DNA of 64,000 nucleotides from Frigoriglobus tundricola (GTDB lineage: Bacteria > Planctomycetota > Planctomycetia > Gemmatales > Gemmataceae): positions 5,642,001 to 5,706,000 of the forward strand of contig NZ_CP053452.2 in the NCBI RefSeq assembly GCF_013128195.2, in the 5' to 3' direction. Below are positions 9,643 through 19,859 of this stretch, in pieces (within the stretch, counting starts at the first letter, position 1; every line of letters begins with the position of its first letter). Below the pieces are notes generated by a model. It saw only the letters and a program-made list of their open reading frames with translations. It had not been told where the DNA came from and ran no database searches. The translations under genes and the position numbers were made by a program.

Positions 9643-9846
9643 GACACTACCCCGGGAGATGAGTACCGACTCACACAAGCGCGGGAAGGCCGACGAGTAT
9701 GGGAAACGGCGACCGGCACCGATCGAATAACGGCCCGCGAGTCCGCGAAGTGTACGTTCAATAGCTTAGCTTTAAGTGTGAACGGGTGCCACAATAAAGT
9801 CGCTCTCGAGAAGTGAACTGCGCAGCGGGCCGCCGCGAAATAAAGC

Positions 9847-9880
9847 GCCGCGGCCCGCTCGAAATCGAGCGGGCCGCGGC
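9847..9880 (-). terminator. Rho-independent terminator of the small helical-protein gene
   Basis: A 16-bp perfect GC-rich inverted repeat (9847-9862 with 9865-9880; real loop four or more bases after fraying) lies 28 bases downstream of the stop at 9908. On the minus strand it is followed by GCTTTATTTC, a short T-rich run. Confidence 0.7.
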
Positions 9881-9907
9881 AGTCGGGTTCTTGGAGCTTA
9901 AGGGCGG

Positions 9908-10141
9908 TTAGTTGCACCCGCAATCGCCGGACTTGGCCTTCGCGTCGGCGTCGGCCTGATCGGCCTTGTTCTGGGCCTGATCCGACACCTCATCGGCCTT
10001 GTTCTGGGCCTTGTGGAGCTTTTCTTTCGCCCAGTCCTTGGCCTCTTCGGCCTTCTCGGACACCCGGTTACCGACCTTCTTCGCGGCTTCCGAGATCGAG
10101 TCGCCGGCTTCCTTCAGCTTGCCCTGGATGGTATCCGCCAT
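9908..10141 (-). CDS. Small charged helical protein (LEA/CsbD-like)
   Basis: A 77-residue, almost wholly alpha-helical protein: MADTIQGKLKEAGDSISEAA, then repeats of the AEEAKDWAKEKLHKAQ and NKADEVSDQAQ/NKADQADADAK type, ending SGDCGCN. The 11-residue Ala/Lys/Glu periodicity is typical of late-embryogenesis-abundant group 3 and CsbD-like stress proteins. Start fixed by AAAGGAG seven bases upstream. The terminal CGC pair could bind metal or form a disulfide. A stress or desiccation role is inference only. Confidence 0.75.
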   Translation of the reverse strand: MADTIQGKLKEAGDSISEAAKKVGNRVSEKAEEAKDWAKEKLHKAQNKADEVSDQAQNKADQADADAKAKSGDCGCN

Positions 10142-10258
10142 GATCGGACTCCTTTGCACGTGTGATTGGGTGATTGCAAGTTCGCCGGGGTTATCGGCCC
10201 GGCGGCCGTTATGAACGAAAGAGTTGCAATCACCGTGCCAGAGCCGCATGCGGTACGG

Positions 10259-11149
10259 CTATCCGATCAGTTTGCGGAGTTCCTTGACGTGCTTCGGCAC
10301 AGCCACCTTTGGATCCTCCTTGGCTTCGTACTCCAGCGCGACGTAGCCGTGGAAGTTCGCGTCCTTCAGGATCTTCACCACCCTGGCGAGGTCGGCGTCC
10401 GCCGTTTTGCCGCCGGGGGACACTTCCGTCTTCACCTGCGACACCACGCCGTAGGGGGCGATTTTCGCGATATCGGCGTAGGGGTCGGCGGTGCGGAAGT
10501 TGCCCGTGTCGATGTTCACACCGAGCCACTTGCTCTTCACCGGCTTCACGAGTTCGAGCAGGTGTTCCGGCGTGTCGGTGATGCCGCCGTGGTTCTCCAG
10601 CGCGAGGTACACCCCCAACTTTTCGGCCACCACGCAGCACTCGTTGATCGCCGCGACCACGCGCTTCTGGGCCTCTCCGAGCGTGTCACCTTTCTCCAGG
10701 TTCCCGGCGAAGATGCGGACCGTCGTCGCGCCCGCCGTCGCGGCCCGCGCGGTCCAGTCCTTCACCTTCTGGATCTCGGCCTTGTACTTCGCCTCGTCCC
10801 GCACGCAGAAGTTGTTGCCGACCGGCACGCCGGAGATCGCGAGCTTCTTCTTGGTCGCGTGCGCGCGGAGCTTCTCGGCGTAAGCGTCCGTCGTTTCGGC
10901 CCAGTAATAGGACGTGAGTTCGACGGCGTCGAGCGGCAGGTCGGCCGCGAGATCGATGAACTCGAACAGCGTCATCGCCGGGTTCTTCAGGTCGAGGCCC
11001 TGGCGGTAGCTGTACGCGGCGAGCGACAGCTTCAGGTCCGGCTTGTCCGACGGGCGCCGGATCGGGTCGATGGCCCGGCCCGTGCCGGACCGCAAGACCG
11101 AAGGAGCAACAAGAGACGCGGCGAGGAACTGGCGGCGAGAGAGGGACAC
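10259..11149 (-). CDS. Sugar phosphate isomerase/epimerase-like TIM-barrel protein (Tat-exported)
   Basis: A 296-residue xylose-isomerase-like TIM-barrel (AP endonuclease 2 family). The GTG start has GGAGG six bases upstream and is followed by SLSRRQFLAASLVAPSVL, a twin-arginine signal. Barrel motifs: DAVELTSYYW, TTVRIFAGN, LALENHGGITDTPEHLLELV, GVNIDTGNF and GYVALEYE; the Glu, His and Asp residues are placed as metal ligands of the family. An ATG 126 bases upstream gives an unrelated extension. Substrate unknown. The stop is TAG. Confidence 0.85.
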   Translation of the reverse strand: MSLSRRQFLAASLVAPSVLRSGTGRAIDPIRRPSDKPDLKLSLAAYSYRQGLDLKNPAMTLFEFIDLAADLPLDAVELTSYYWAETTDAYAEKLRAHATKKKLAISGVPVGNNFCVRDEAKYKAEIQKVKDWTARAATAGATTVRIFAGNLEKGDTLGEAQKRVVAAINECCVVAEKLGVYLALENHGGITDTPEHLLELVKPVKSKWLGVNIDTGNFRTADPYADIAKIAPYGVVSQVKTEVSPGGKTADADLARVVKILKDANFHGYVALEYEAKEDPKVAVPKHVKELRKLIG

Positions 11150-11944
11150 GGCAGCCTCCGAACGTGTGGGGCGAGTGGCCCAATTGTGCCAGAGGCGCCG
11201 GCCCGCGGCCAGCGCGAAGAACCGAACGCTTTGGTCACTTTCCCGAGGCACCCGAGCCCGATGATGCGTTCGCATGTTATTGAGAGGGTGAGGCTCCGGC
11301 TGAACACAGCGACGCGGCTCGGCCGTTGCGATCTGGGGGCGGAGGTGTTACCCCCGTAACACCCCCGCTCCGGCCGCCGATGAGATCTTGCGGGCCACGG
11401 ACGGATCGATGGTGCGGAGGTGTTACTCTCGTAACACCCGGCTCCGGCCGCGAGGCTCCGGCTTGGCCGGAGCCTCGCCCTCCCGGGAAATAAGACACTG
11501 CCAGCGGGTTCATGTCTCCACTCCGCGCGGTCGGGAATGAGCTATTGAGCGTGCAGTTCCCGTGTCCGGGTTGTCGGCCGGAAAGGCGGGAGAGCCATCG
11601 GTCGGCACCGTCGGTTGAGAAAAGACGCCTTGGGGCATCTCGAACAGATCGATCCCCCTGAACCCTCATCGTGTCGGTAAACGGCTTATGGCACGGAGTA
11701 TGAGACGTGAAGTGATGCCTGGTACATGGTCCGGTTGGTACTGTCTGTTTTCGTAATCTGGGAAACAGGCTTTCGATCCTGTGCTTCCACGGCACATAGG
11801 CTGAAAAGCCTGTGCCACCAAAAACCAAACAGCCGCATCCGGATCGTGAATGAGCCACTGATCCCCGACGCTGCGCGACGAGCCGCAGTGGCGCACGCGC
11901 CCCGAATGATCCGGGTGGTCGTTCCCGTGTGGACGGAGGAAATG
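11150..11944. other. Intergenic region with several small palindromes
   Basis: No credible gene is seen in this 795-bp gap between divergent genes. It holds GGTGTTAC-N4-GTAACACC hairpins at 11344-11363 and 11419-11438, and a 12-bp perfect hairpin with TTG loop at 11451-11477 (CGAGGCTCCGGC arm). From about 11640 it is AT-richer and may hold the promoters of the two flanking genes. Confidence 0.6.
11344..11438. repeat. Pair of GGTGTTAC-N4-GTAACACC palindromes
   Basis: Two perfect 8-bp-arm palindromes (11344-11363 with CCCC spacer, 11419-11438 with TCTC spacer), 75 bp apart, each preceded by GGA and followed by CCC. A third of the same design, GGCGTTAC-AGGA-GTAACGCC, is at 25823-25842. Confidence 0.7.
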
Positions 11945-12391
11945 ATGGCGCCACTGGCCGAGCTACTGTCACGGTTGCGTGCGGTGCGGGCACTCCGGTT
12001 CGACGCGCGGAGCGAAGCCGCGACCGGATGGAACGGTGTCGGGGCCGGCACGGTTACCGTGTCCGAACCGTCGGCCGGCGTTGTCGTGTTCGAGGAGACC
12101 GGAACGTGGCAACCGCCCGACAGGCCCGCGATCGGCTTCCGGAACGTGTTCCGGTGGTCGGTCGCCGGCGCGGTGCTGCGCCTGGAACACCTGCGGTTCG
12201 GCCCCGATGAACCCGTGTTCCTGATCGATATGGCGCCCGGCGCCGATGGCGAGTGGCACGAGGTCCGCCCGCATCAGTGCCGGGACGATTGCTACACCGC
12301 CGCCATGAAAATTGAGGGCGGCACGCTGCTGGTTGCGTGGTCCGTTCAGGGGCCGAGCAAGCGGGAGTCGATTCGGTACACCTACTGGTGA
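11945..12391 (+). CDS. DUF6314 family protein
   Basis: A 148-residue protein. The spaced pattern GTVTVSEPSAGVVVFEETGTW, FRNVFRWSVAGAVLRLEHLR, HQCRDDCYTAAMKIE, LLVAWSVQGPSKRESIRYTY matches the DUF6314 family, a lipocalin-like beta-barrel of unknown function (GP-K near the end and an H-x-C-x-x-D motif). GGAGGA at 11935-11940 favours the second of two adjacent ATGs; an upstream ATG at 11906 would add 13 residues. No operon partner is visible. Confidence 0.7.
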   Translation: MAPLAELLSRLRAVRALRFDARSEAATGWNGVGAGTVTVSEPSAGVVVFEETGTWQPPDRPAIGFRNVFRWSVAGAVLRLEHLRFGPDEPVFLIDMAPGADGEWHEVRPHQCRDDCYTAAMKIEGGTLLVAWSVQGPSKRESIRYTYW

Positions 12392-12465
12392 GACGCTCCC
12401 TTGCTGGGTTGAAATCACGGCGGGCACGCCTGTGCCTCGAATGTTCGTCACACTCGTGCCCCGGA

Positions 12466-14931
12466 TCACCGTTCTGCCGAGGCTTTCGTCGCGACCGGGG
12501 GCTTGGGCCGAGTGACAACGGTCGGTTTGGCCGCCCCGCCGGCCGGCAGGACGCACACTTCGCCGCTCACCTGTTGCGCCGACCGGCCGGCCGCCCGGTA
12601 GGTGGCGTCGGCCGAGAGCCCCGCGATGAGGACCACCGAGAACCGCGGGTCGGTCGGGTTCGTCCCGGCCGCCACGACCGCCGTCCCCTCATGGGCATAG
12701 TACCGGTCCTGCACCCGGACGGACGCTGACCCGAACGTCACCGGGAACGCGGCGGCGTGGCGGGCGGCCACCGCGTTCGTTGGCGGGCGGCCGACGAGGA
12801 GGACGTGCCGCCCCTTCATGTCGGAGTCGGTCACCTCGGTGTCCGCCTTCGCCGGGATCGCGACGTTCCAGCCGCCGTTGAGAACCCCGTCCCGAAGGGC
12901 CGCCGCCGCCTCCCGATTGGCCGCGGCGTCGGCCCTGGTGCCGTACACGATGAGTGCCGATTCTGGCGCCTGGAGCCAGGTGTTGACCGCGAACGCGGGG
13001 CCTTCGATACGCGGATCGGCGGCCCACTTCGCCAGCCACCCGACTACGTCTTTTCCGGTCCGCTTGGCGAGGTCTTCAGCGAATTCGGTCGCCGAGACCT
13101 CCCGACCGGCGCGGGCGCGACTGAAGGCGTCCATCGCCTCGACAAATTGGGCCGGGCCGACGAATCCTCTCAGCTCGTGCAGGGTCAGCGCGCCGTACCC
13201 GACCTGTTCCCGGTGCCACCGGTCGCGGTCCAGTTCGACGTCGAGCGGGGCCGGGGGGGCGCCACCGGTCCGCTTCCAATCGGGCTGATTGGCCCTGGCC
13301 GCCAGATAGCCCGAACGGAACCGGAACAGGGCCAGCTCGACCGCCTCAGTCCGGGCAGTGGACTTCTCGCCCGAGTCGAGGGCGGCGACCGGCTCGTAGG
13401 CGGCCGACCCGGCGGTCAGCCACAGGTCGGCGTCGGTCTTCGGGAGCAGGGTCCCGGTCCATGCCGGGACGGTCCGGTTCGACGGCGGCGGTGAAGCGGG
13501 CGGGTCGGACAGATCCACCGCGACCCGGTCCGCCTTACCCGGCTCGATCGGCCCGATCACCGTCCAGTCGTTCGGCACCAGCGCCCGGATCTCGGGATAG
13601 CGGTCGCGGTCGGTCACCTTCGGCGCCCACACGCGGCCGTAGGGCGGGCCGAATAGCGCGTGCGACGCGAGCTTCTTGGCCATGTCGGACGTTGTGATCT
13701 TGGCGTCGAGCGACGAGAGCTTGGCGAGCGGGGCGGCCGAGAACGCGAACTTGCCGAACTCGACGCCCACCTTGCCGCGGCGGTCGCGGAACAGCCCCAG
13801 CCACGCCTTGTCCCGGTCGGACGGCCGCCACGAGACGTCCTCCGGGCGGCCGAGGACCGACGCGACCGTGTCGAGCTGCACCTTGCGGTCCTTGGTGTTG
13901 TTGCACCCCCAGTAGAACCCCTCGGTCCCGGGCAGCACCCACTCCTTCTTCGAACTCCGCCACAGCCGCTCGGCGGTGGTGCCCAGCTCGAACATCGCGA
14001 TCTCGTTCGTGTTGGCGTCGCCGATCAGCCACTCGTTCGTGTACAGCCCGTTGTTCCCGGTGGAGAGCTCTTTGATCAGGCCGTCGATGGTGTCGGCGTA
14101 CTGCATCGCGCGGCGGCACCGGTTGGCGAGCGGGGTGCCGTCGGCGTTGAACCGGGTCTGCCGGATGGTCGTCTCGGTCAGCATGAGGCCGGCCGAGTTG
14201 ATGTAGTAGTCGAGGCCGGAGAAGATGCCGCCGGGGAAGGTCTGCATCACGACCCGGTGCCCCTTCTCGGGCTTGACGTCGAGCCACACGTTGAACTGGG
14301 CGGCCGGGTACAGCGCCCACATGGTGATGTGGCCGAACACGATCTTGCCGTCGGCCGTGGCCGGGCCGGTCGCGGCGAACGCCGAGCAGTGGTGCGGCTG
14401 CTCCGGTTTCGGGCCGGCCGGGGCGGGCTTCGGGAACTGCGTCCCTTCGAGCCCGGTGGGGGTGGCCCGAAGGGCGGCGTCGAGGAACTCGAACTCGATC
14501 GCGGCCAGGTTAATGCCGGCCACGTCGGTCAGGTCGATCGGGCGGCCGTCCACTGTTGCGCCCCCGGCGGCGGCCCCGTCGGCGATGCCCTTCATCTCTT
14601 CCAGGAACTCGCGGTCGAACTTTCGCAGGCTTGTGGCCCCGACGAGGGTCCGGGTCATGTTCCAGGCGTCGGCCGGGGCCTTCTGGCTCTGCATGACGGA
14701 CAGGGTGCGGATGTGCCCGGCGATCTCCTTCGCGAGGAGCCGGCCGTGCTGGTACCCGCGCTCGTAGGGCTTCCCCTCAATGTGCAGAACCGTCCACCCG
14801 GCCTGCGGGTACCGGAAGCCGGCGCCCTCCCGGCGGACCGACAGCGGGTCCGGGCGGAACGGCTCTCCCGCGCGAGCGGCGGCCGCGATAACGAAGAATG
14901 CGACAAGGCCGGTTAGCGAGCGGCGCAACAT
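12466..14931 (-). CDS. Exported C45 peptidase / phospholipase B-like N-terminal nucleophile protein
   Basis: An 821-residue protein with signal peptide MLRRSLTGLVAFFVIAAAARA. Residues 45-450 resemble the acyl-CoA:6-aminopenicillanate acyltransferase/phospholipase B-like fold: ERGYQHGRLLAKEI near the start, then HHCSAFAATGPATADGKIVF, where Cys182 would be the nucleophile exposed after self-cleavage, GHITMW and NSAGLMLTETTI. The remaining 370 residues, including an M1-peptidase-like HELRGFVGPAQFVEAMDAF segment, are an unrecognised C-terminal extension. GGAGG upstream fixes the start. Substrate unknown: an amide or ester hydrolase acting outside the cytoplasm is inferred. Confidence 0.78.
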   Translation of the reverse strand: MLRRSLTGLVAFFVIAAAARAGEPFRPDPLSVRREGAGFRYPQAGWTVLHIEGKPYERGYQHGRLLAKEIAGHIRTLSVMQSQKAPADAWNMTRTLVGATSLRKFDREFLEEMKGIADGAAAGGATVDGRPIDLTDVAGINLAAIEFEFLDAALRATPTGLEGTQFPKPAPAGPKPEQPHHCSAFAATGPATADGKIVFGHITMWALYPAAQFNVWLDVKPEKGHRVVMQTFPGGIFSGLDYYINSAGLMLTETTIRQTRFNADGTPLANRCRRAMQYADTIDGLIKELSTGNNGLYTNEWLIGDANTNEIAMFELGTTAERLWRSSKKEWVLPGTEGFYWGCNNTKDRKVQLDTVASVLGRPEDVSWRPSDRDKAWLGLFRDRRGKVGVEFGKFAFSAAPLAKLSSLDAKITTSDMAKKLASHALFGPPYGRVWAPKVTDRDRYPEIRALVPNDWTVIGPIEPGKADRVAVDLSDPPASPPPSNRTVPAWTGTLLPKTDADLWLTAGSAAYEPVAALDSGEKSTARTEAVELALFRFRSGYLAARANQPDWKRTGGAPPAPLDVELDRDRWHREQVGYGALTLHELRGFVGPAQFVEAMDAFSRARAGREVSATEFAEDLAKRTGKDVVGWLAKWAADPRIEGPAFAVNTWLQAPESALIVYGTRADAAANREAAAALRDGVLNGGWNVAIPAKADTEVTDSDMKGRHVLLVGRPPTNAVAARHAAAFPVTFGSASVRVQDRYYAHEGTAVVAAGTNPTDPRFSVVLIAGLSADATYRAAGRSAQQVSGEVCVLPAGGAAKPTVVTRPKPPVATKASAER

Positions 14932-15113
14932 GACGGTGCCTCCGGGAAGATCGGAGAGGTGTCACAGTGTCGCACGACGGGCGGCGCAAGGGAAGGACTT
15001 ATTCAACCGCGAACGGCTCCGCGTGTCTTCCTCCCGCATTCCGATATTCCGCGCGCCGACCCCGGCGTGAGCGGGGAGCCATCAGGTAGAACATCTCACG
15101 GGAGGACTTCCAG

Positions 15114-18100
15114 ATGGACACCGCCCGCTTGCTGCGCCTCGCGCGCGACACCGCCCCGCCGACCGGAGCCGATTCGACGGACACGGACCTGCTCCACCGT
15201 TATGCGGTGGAGCATGACGAGGCCGCGTTCGCCGAACTCGTCCGGCGGAACGGGCCGCACGTCCTCCGGGCCTGTCGGCACGTCCTCGGTGAGGCGGGTG
15301 CCGAGGACGCGTTCCAGGCCACGTTCCTGCTCCTGGCTCGATCTGCCGGACGGCTCGCGCGGCCGGGCTCTCTGGCCGGGTGGTGGCTCCACGCGGCCGC
15401 CGTTCGGATCGCGCGCGCGCGCGGGCCGGGCGGAGGGCCGGCGGCGGGAGTACGAACGCGCCGCCCGCACGGCGCCGATCGCCCGGGACGCCCTGACCTG
15501 GCGCGAGGTCCGTGAGGTCCTCGACCGGGAACTCGCCGCGCTGCCCGAGAAGTACCGCGTCCCGCTCGTGTTGTGCTACCTCCAGGAACTGACCTACGAG
15601 GAGGCGGCCCGTCGGGCCGGGTGTCCCGTCGGAGCGCTCCGCGGTCGCCTGGAGCGGGGGAAAGAACGGCTCCGTAAGCGGCTCGCGGAGTACGGGCTGC
15701 CGTTGGCGGCCCCGGCCCTCCTTCTCGGCCCCCCGGCGCCGGTTTCTGCCGCCCTCGCAAGCGCCACGCTCGACACGGTGCGGACGGTTGCGAACGGCGG
15801 CCGAGTGCCCGCGGCCATCGCCGGACTGGTCGGCCCCAGGACGGGCTTCCGTGTTGCCTTCCTCGCTCCGCTTGCCGTCGCTCTCACCGCCCTCGGGGCC
15901 GTTTTGGCCGGGAGCGAACGTCCGGGGGCTGTGGCCGAGCCGCCCGCGCCGCCCGCTCGCGAGGTCGCTGGACCGCCCGCGCGAGTCGATCCGTTTGGCG
16001 ACCCGCTTCCGGACGGGGGCCTCGTTCGGCTCGGGACGATGCGCTCGCGGGCCGGCATCCACACCTTCGGCCTTCGCGCCGACGGGACCGTGGTCACCGT
16101 TGGCCCGTTATTCGGTGGTGGGAAGTGGGACCAGAAAATCGGCGTTCGGACGTGGGGCCCGAGGAGCGACGCATCCGAAGCCCCGGTGCCGCTCCCGCTC
16201 AAAGAATATAACCCGGCCCTCTTCCCCCAGGTGTCGCTCGACGGGCGGTTCGTCGCCGCCGGCACAACGGCCAAAGTGGTCGTTTGGGAGTGGACCTCGC
16301 GCGCGAAAGAAGTTGCCGCGTTCCCGATCGAGCGCGCGCGTGGCCTCGCCCTGTCCCCGGACGGGAGCCGGTTGGCGGTGGCGCACGAGAAGGTCGCGCT
16401 GTGCGATGTCCGCACGGGCGCGGTCCGCGAGTTAGAACCGGGTCCGGCCGAAGTGCTCTGCTTCTCCGGCGACGGGCGGCGCCTCATGGCCGGTTCATCG
16501 GAGCGGGTGGTCGTCTGGGACGTGGCGACGGGTAAGCGGCTGGCCGACCACAAGGGTGAAACACTCGGTGGCGGCGTCCCGAGCGCCCTGGACCACACCG
16601 GGTCCGTGATTGCCGCCCTCCCGCACGGGTGGGGGGAGGACCGGGTTCGCTTTCTGGACGCGATCACCGGTGAACCGGTCGCGGGGCTGACCGGCCCTGA
16701 AGTGGAGATTTACGGTGGGGTCGTGACGTTCGCCCCGGACGGGAAGACGGTCCTTCTGGGCAACAAGGACGGGGTGTGCTGGTGGGACCCTGCCGCCGGC
16801 AAGCTGATCCGCCAGTTCGACGCCCCCTCCTCAACCGCCGCGTGGTTCGAACGCCAACAGGCCCGGCTCACCCCGGACGGAAAGGTGCTTGTCTGGCACA
16901 CCCAACAGGCGCTGTTCCGGTGGGACGCGACGACCGGCAAGCCGCTGTTCCCACAGGCCCAGGGGACCGGGCACACGGAAGAAGTGAAGGCCCTGGACAT
17001 TTCGCCCGACGGCACGCGGGTGGCGACCCTGGGGGGCGAGCCCGGTGTGCGGGTGTGGGACGCGACGACCGGTCGGCAACTGTTCGTCCTCCCCTCCAGC
17101 ATTCCGACGGACGTTGACAATGCGGACTTCAGCCCCGACGGGCGGTTCCTTTTCACCCTGAGCCGGAAGCGCGACGCGGTTGTGAAGTGGGACGTAGCGA
17201 CGGGCAAGGAGATCACCCGGTACGTGGTGGGAACGCCCGAGGAGCTGAGAACCAGCACCCTGTGTGCGTTCCGGTTGGCCCCCAATGGTCGTATCGTTCA
17301 CGGGGTGTTGGATGATCTGTTCAGGAAAAGCGCGCGGATGGTGCAGTGGGACGCCGAGTCGGGCCGCATCCTCTCCGAAAGAACCGTGACCAATCGCGGG
17401 CAGGAAGATGGGTATCAGGGAAGCTTCTCGCCCGACTGTCGCTGGTTCGCTGGGGCCGAGTCGTTGTTCCCCGTCGAGCTCGGCCCGACGGCTAAAGCCA
17501 TCGCTCTGGAAAAGGCACGGCCGATCGGGATGTACGTTTTCTCGTCGGACAGCCGGCTCCTCGCATTGACAGGCTGGAGCGTGGAAGCGCCCGCCACCCC
17601 CTCGGATCCGGCGTGTCATGCGGTGGTGCTGGACGTTGCCACGGGTGCGAAGGTCTTTGAGATGCCGGTTCGGTGGTGCACCGGGTTCGCGTTCCACCCG
17701 GACGGCCGGTCGCTGGCCGGCGCCGAGTCGGACGGGTTGGTGTTCTGGGACCTGGTGACGGGCAAGGAGTACGCCCGGCGGAAGGCCCACGCGCGGCACC
17801 CGATCGACCCGCAGCCGTTCGCGCGGGTCATGCGGTACTTTCCCGACGGGACGAAGCTGGTGACCGGGCACCACGACACGACCGCGCTGATCTGGGAGGC
17901 ACCCGTCCGGCCGAAGGGCGCGAAGGTCCTGGACGAAAAGGGGCGAGCCGCTTTGTGGGACGACCTTGCGTCGCCGGACGGGGCGAAAGGGTGGGGCGCC
18001 GTGTGGGGGCTGGCCGATGACCCCGGCGCGGTCGCGTTCCTTCGCGGGAAGGTGACACCGGTCCCGGCGCTCCCGGCGAAGGAGTTCGACCCGCTCTTAG

Positions 18101-18435
18101 CGGACCTCGGTTCCGAAGCGTTTGCCACACGCGAGGCGGCAACGGAGAAGTTGAAGGCGGCCCTCGATCGCGCGACGGGGCCGCTCCGCGCCGCGTTGAA
18201 GGCCGAGCTGACGGCGGAACAGAAACTCCGAGTCGAGCAGCTCCTGGCGGCCTGGCCGGGTGCGGACCGGCGCCCCCTGACCGGCGACCGGTTGCGGGGC
18301 GTCCGGGCGGTGGCCGCTCTGGAACTGGCGGGAACAGCCGGGGCTCGGAAGCTGCTGGCGGAGTTGGCCGCAGGGGCTGCTGACGCGACCATCACGCGCG
18401 AAGCCAAATTCGCATTGGGGCGCGTGAGCCGATGA
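15114..18435 (+). CDS. ECF sigma factor fused to WD40 repeats (apparent frameshift near 15411-15425)
   Basis: Planctomycete-type sigma factor fusion, about 1107 residues if repaired. Region 2 lies in the first frame (DLLHRYAVEHDEAAFAELVR, GAEDAFQATFLLLARSA), ending at GWWLHAAAVRIARAR. Region 4 continues in the +1 frame (REVLDRELAALPEKYRVPLV, then LTYEEAARRAGCPVGALRGR). The switch falls in a (GC)6-GGG tract; one extra GC, or one G fewer, restores one frame. After region 4 come one transmembrane helix (about 240-262), a long WD40 domain with many SPDG and VWDxxTG repeats, and a C-terminal HEAT-like helical tail. GGGAGGA precedes the ATG. Likely a membrane-tethered, self-regulated sigma factor; sequencing error, decay or phase variation are all possible. 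Confidence 0.8.
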
Positions 18436-18584
18436 CGGCCCGCGACGGTTCCAGATGGATCGCGGAGTGCCAGGGATGGCGCGTCTCGGCGTCGACCACA
18501 GCGACACGTCACAGCGCGCTCTCGCGGTCCACGTCGGCCCGTCATGTCGCTTCGGCCCCATCCCCGCCATAGACTTGCGCCTTC

Positions 18585-19259
18585 TCAGCTCCCGCGGCTC
18601 GGGCGATTGATCCCGATACCCGGGTCATACGAATACAGGGTGCCCAGTATTTTGCTGAGCAGACCGAGGCGCTCGTTCCGCGTCATGTCGGGGAACTCGT
18701 GCTCAAGAAAAGCCAGGATCATGCTTTGCTTTTCGGCGCCCGGATTCGATTTGACCTCGGCGCACGCCTTCGCGCGCTCCCGGCTCGCGACGTTGCAGCA
18801 GTGGTTGGTGCGCCCGGGATAGCCGTGATAAATCCGCAGGGTCCCGTTGACCTGGATTTCGACGACCAGTCCCCCCAGAATCCAGGACGTCCAATTGGGA
18901 CTGGAATTGACCCTCCACGCCTCGTCCGCGGTCTTCCCGTGGAATTGGCCGCCCTCCAAAACGATCGGCTTGCCGCAGTGGTCGCACAGAAGGGGGCCGC
19001 CATCGGTCCCCATTGTCGCCAGGGGCCGAACCGGCGTCTGGCCGCGACCGGCTGTGGCGCGGGCCACCTGCTCGGCATAGACCTGATGCGCTTCAAGCTC
19101 CTGGACCTTCTGGAGGTACGCCTGGTAGATTTCTCGGGCCTCGGTGTGGTCCCGTGCTTCTTTGGGTTCCGGTTTCGCTCTTGGGGGCTTCGCGTCTTTT
19201 TCCTCAACTCCAATTTCGTGCAATCGGGCATCGACGCACGGCATGCCGAGCTGATACAT
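18585..19259 (-). CDS. Uncharacterised protein with CxxC motif, 5' end abutting an IS630 element
   Basis: A 224-residue product of unknown function. A coiled-coil, charged N-terminal part (EARDHTEAREIYQAYLQKVQ) is followed by LLCDHCGKPIVLEGGQFHGK, a CxxC pair that may bind zinc, then TLRIYHGYPGRTNHCCNVAS and an acidic C-terminus. The first ATG (19259-19257) is supplied by the last bases of the IS630-type element; the first host ATG is at 19244. The piece at 20451-20561 may be its original 5' end, but joining the two across a TA target leaves them one base out of frame. Confidence 0.6.
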   Translation of the reverse strand: MYQLGMPCVDARLHEIGVEEKDAKPPRAKPEPKEARDHTEAREIYQAYLQKVQELEAHQVYAEQVARATAGRGQTPVRPLATMGTDGGPLLCDHCGKPIVLEGGQFHGKTADEAWRVNSSPNWTSWILGGLVVEIQVNGTLRIYHGYPGRTNHCCNVASRERAKACAEVKSNPGAEKQSMILAFLEHEFPDMTRNERLGLLSKILGTLYSYDPGIGINRPSRGS

Positions 19260-19397
19260 GAACCCACCGACGCAGTCCCATCCTCTAACCGGAGGTAGCC
19301 CACTGCTTTAGAGGCCACTGCCATTATCCGCATCCAGCTGCCCGCCGCCGAGGCGGAACGACTCGACGCCCTGTTCCGCTCGACGGACGACCCGAAG

Positions 19398-19859
19398 TTG
19401 CGGGTCCGTCTCCAGATCGTGCTGATGGCCCATCGGGGGCGTGCCCGCCAGGACATCGCCACCGACTTGGGGGTCCACCGCCGGACCGTCACCCGGTGGG
19501 TCAACGCGTACTGCGACGACGGACTCGACGGGCTGCGGCCCAAGAAGGCCAAGGGCACCCCCTGCAAGATCCCCAAGGCCCTCGCCGAGGAGATCAAGCG
19601 TTGGGTGATCAAGGGGCCGGCCGAGGAGGGGCTCGACCGTGCCAACTGGACGCACGCGGAATTGGCCGATCATCTGCTCAAGACCAAGGGCATCCGCACC
19701 TCCCGTAGCGCCATGCAACGGTTCTGCTCGGGGATCGACATCCGCCTGTATCGGCCCACGTACCGCCACGACCGGGGCGACCCGGTCAAGCAGGCCCAGG
19801 CCCGGGAGGATCTGGCCGACCTGGGAAAAGGGCCGCGGCCGGTGAACTCGTCCTCTTGA
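19398..19859 (+). CDS. IS630 family transposase, N-terminal ORF
   Basis: Helix-turn-helix part of the transposase: IVLMAHRGRARQDIATDLGV, then HRRTVTRWVNAYCDDGLDGL and the linker helix WTHAELADHLLKTKGIRTSR. TTG 19398 is the listed start, but family-like sequence (IRIQLPAAEAERLDALFRST) extends upstream in frame to about 19323, after an in-frame TAG at 19296. Translation may therefore begin at a rarer codon such as ATT 19323 after GGAGG at 19291-19295. It ends in TGA within the overlap with the DDE-domain ORF. Confidence 0.85.
   Translation: MRVRLQIVLMAHRGRARQDIATDLGVHRRTVTRWVNAYCDDGLDGLRPKKAKGTPCKIPKALAEEIKRWVIKGPAEEGLDRANWTHAELADHLLKTKGIRTSRSAMQRFCSGIDIRLYRPTYRHDRGDPVKQAQAREDLADLGKGPRPVNSSS

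Noticed and set aside
12757-14916. Open frames on the plus strand opposite the C45-like gene
   Set aside because: Low-complexity Arg/Gly/Pro translations typical of high-GC antisense frames; no recognisable motif.
15114-15515. Separate short sigma-factor gene of 133 codons
   Set aside because: It ends just after region 2 in Arg/Pro-rich sequence, while region 4 continues in the neighbouring frame; a frameshifted single gene explains both.
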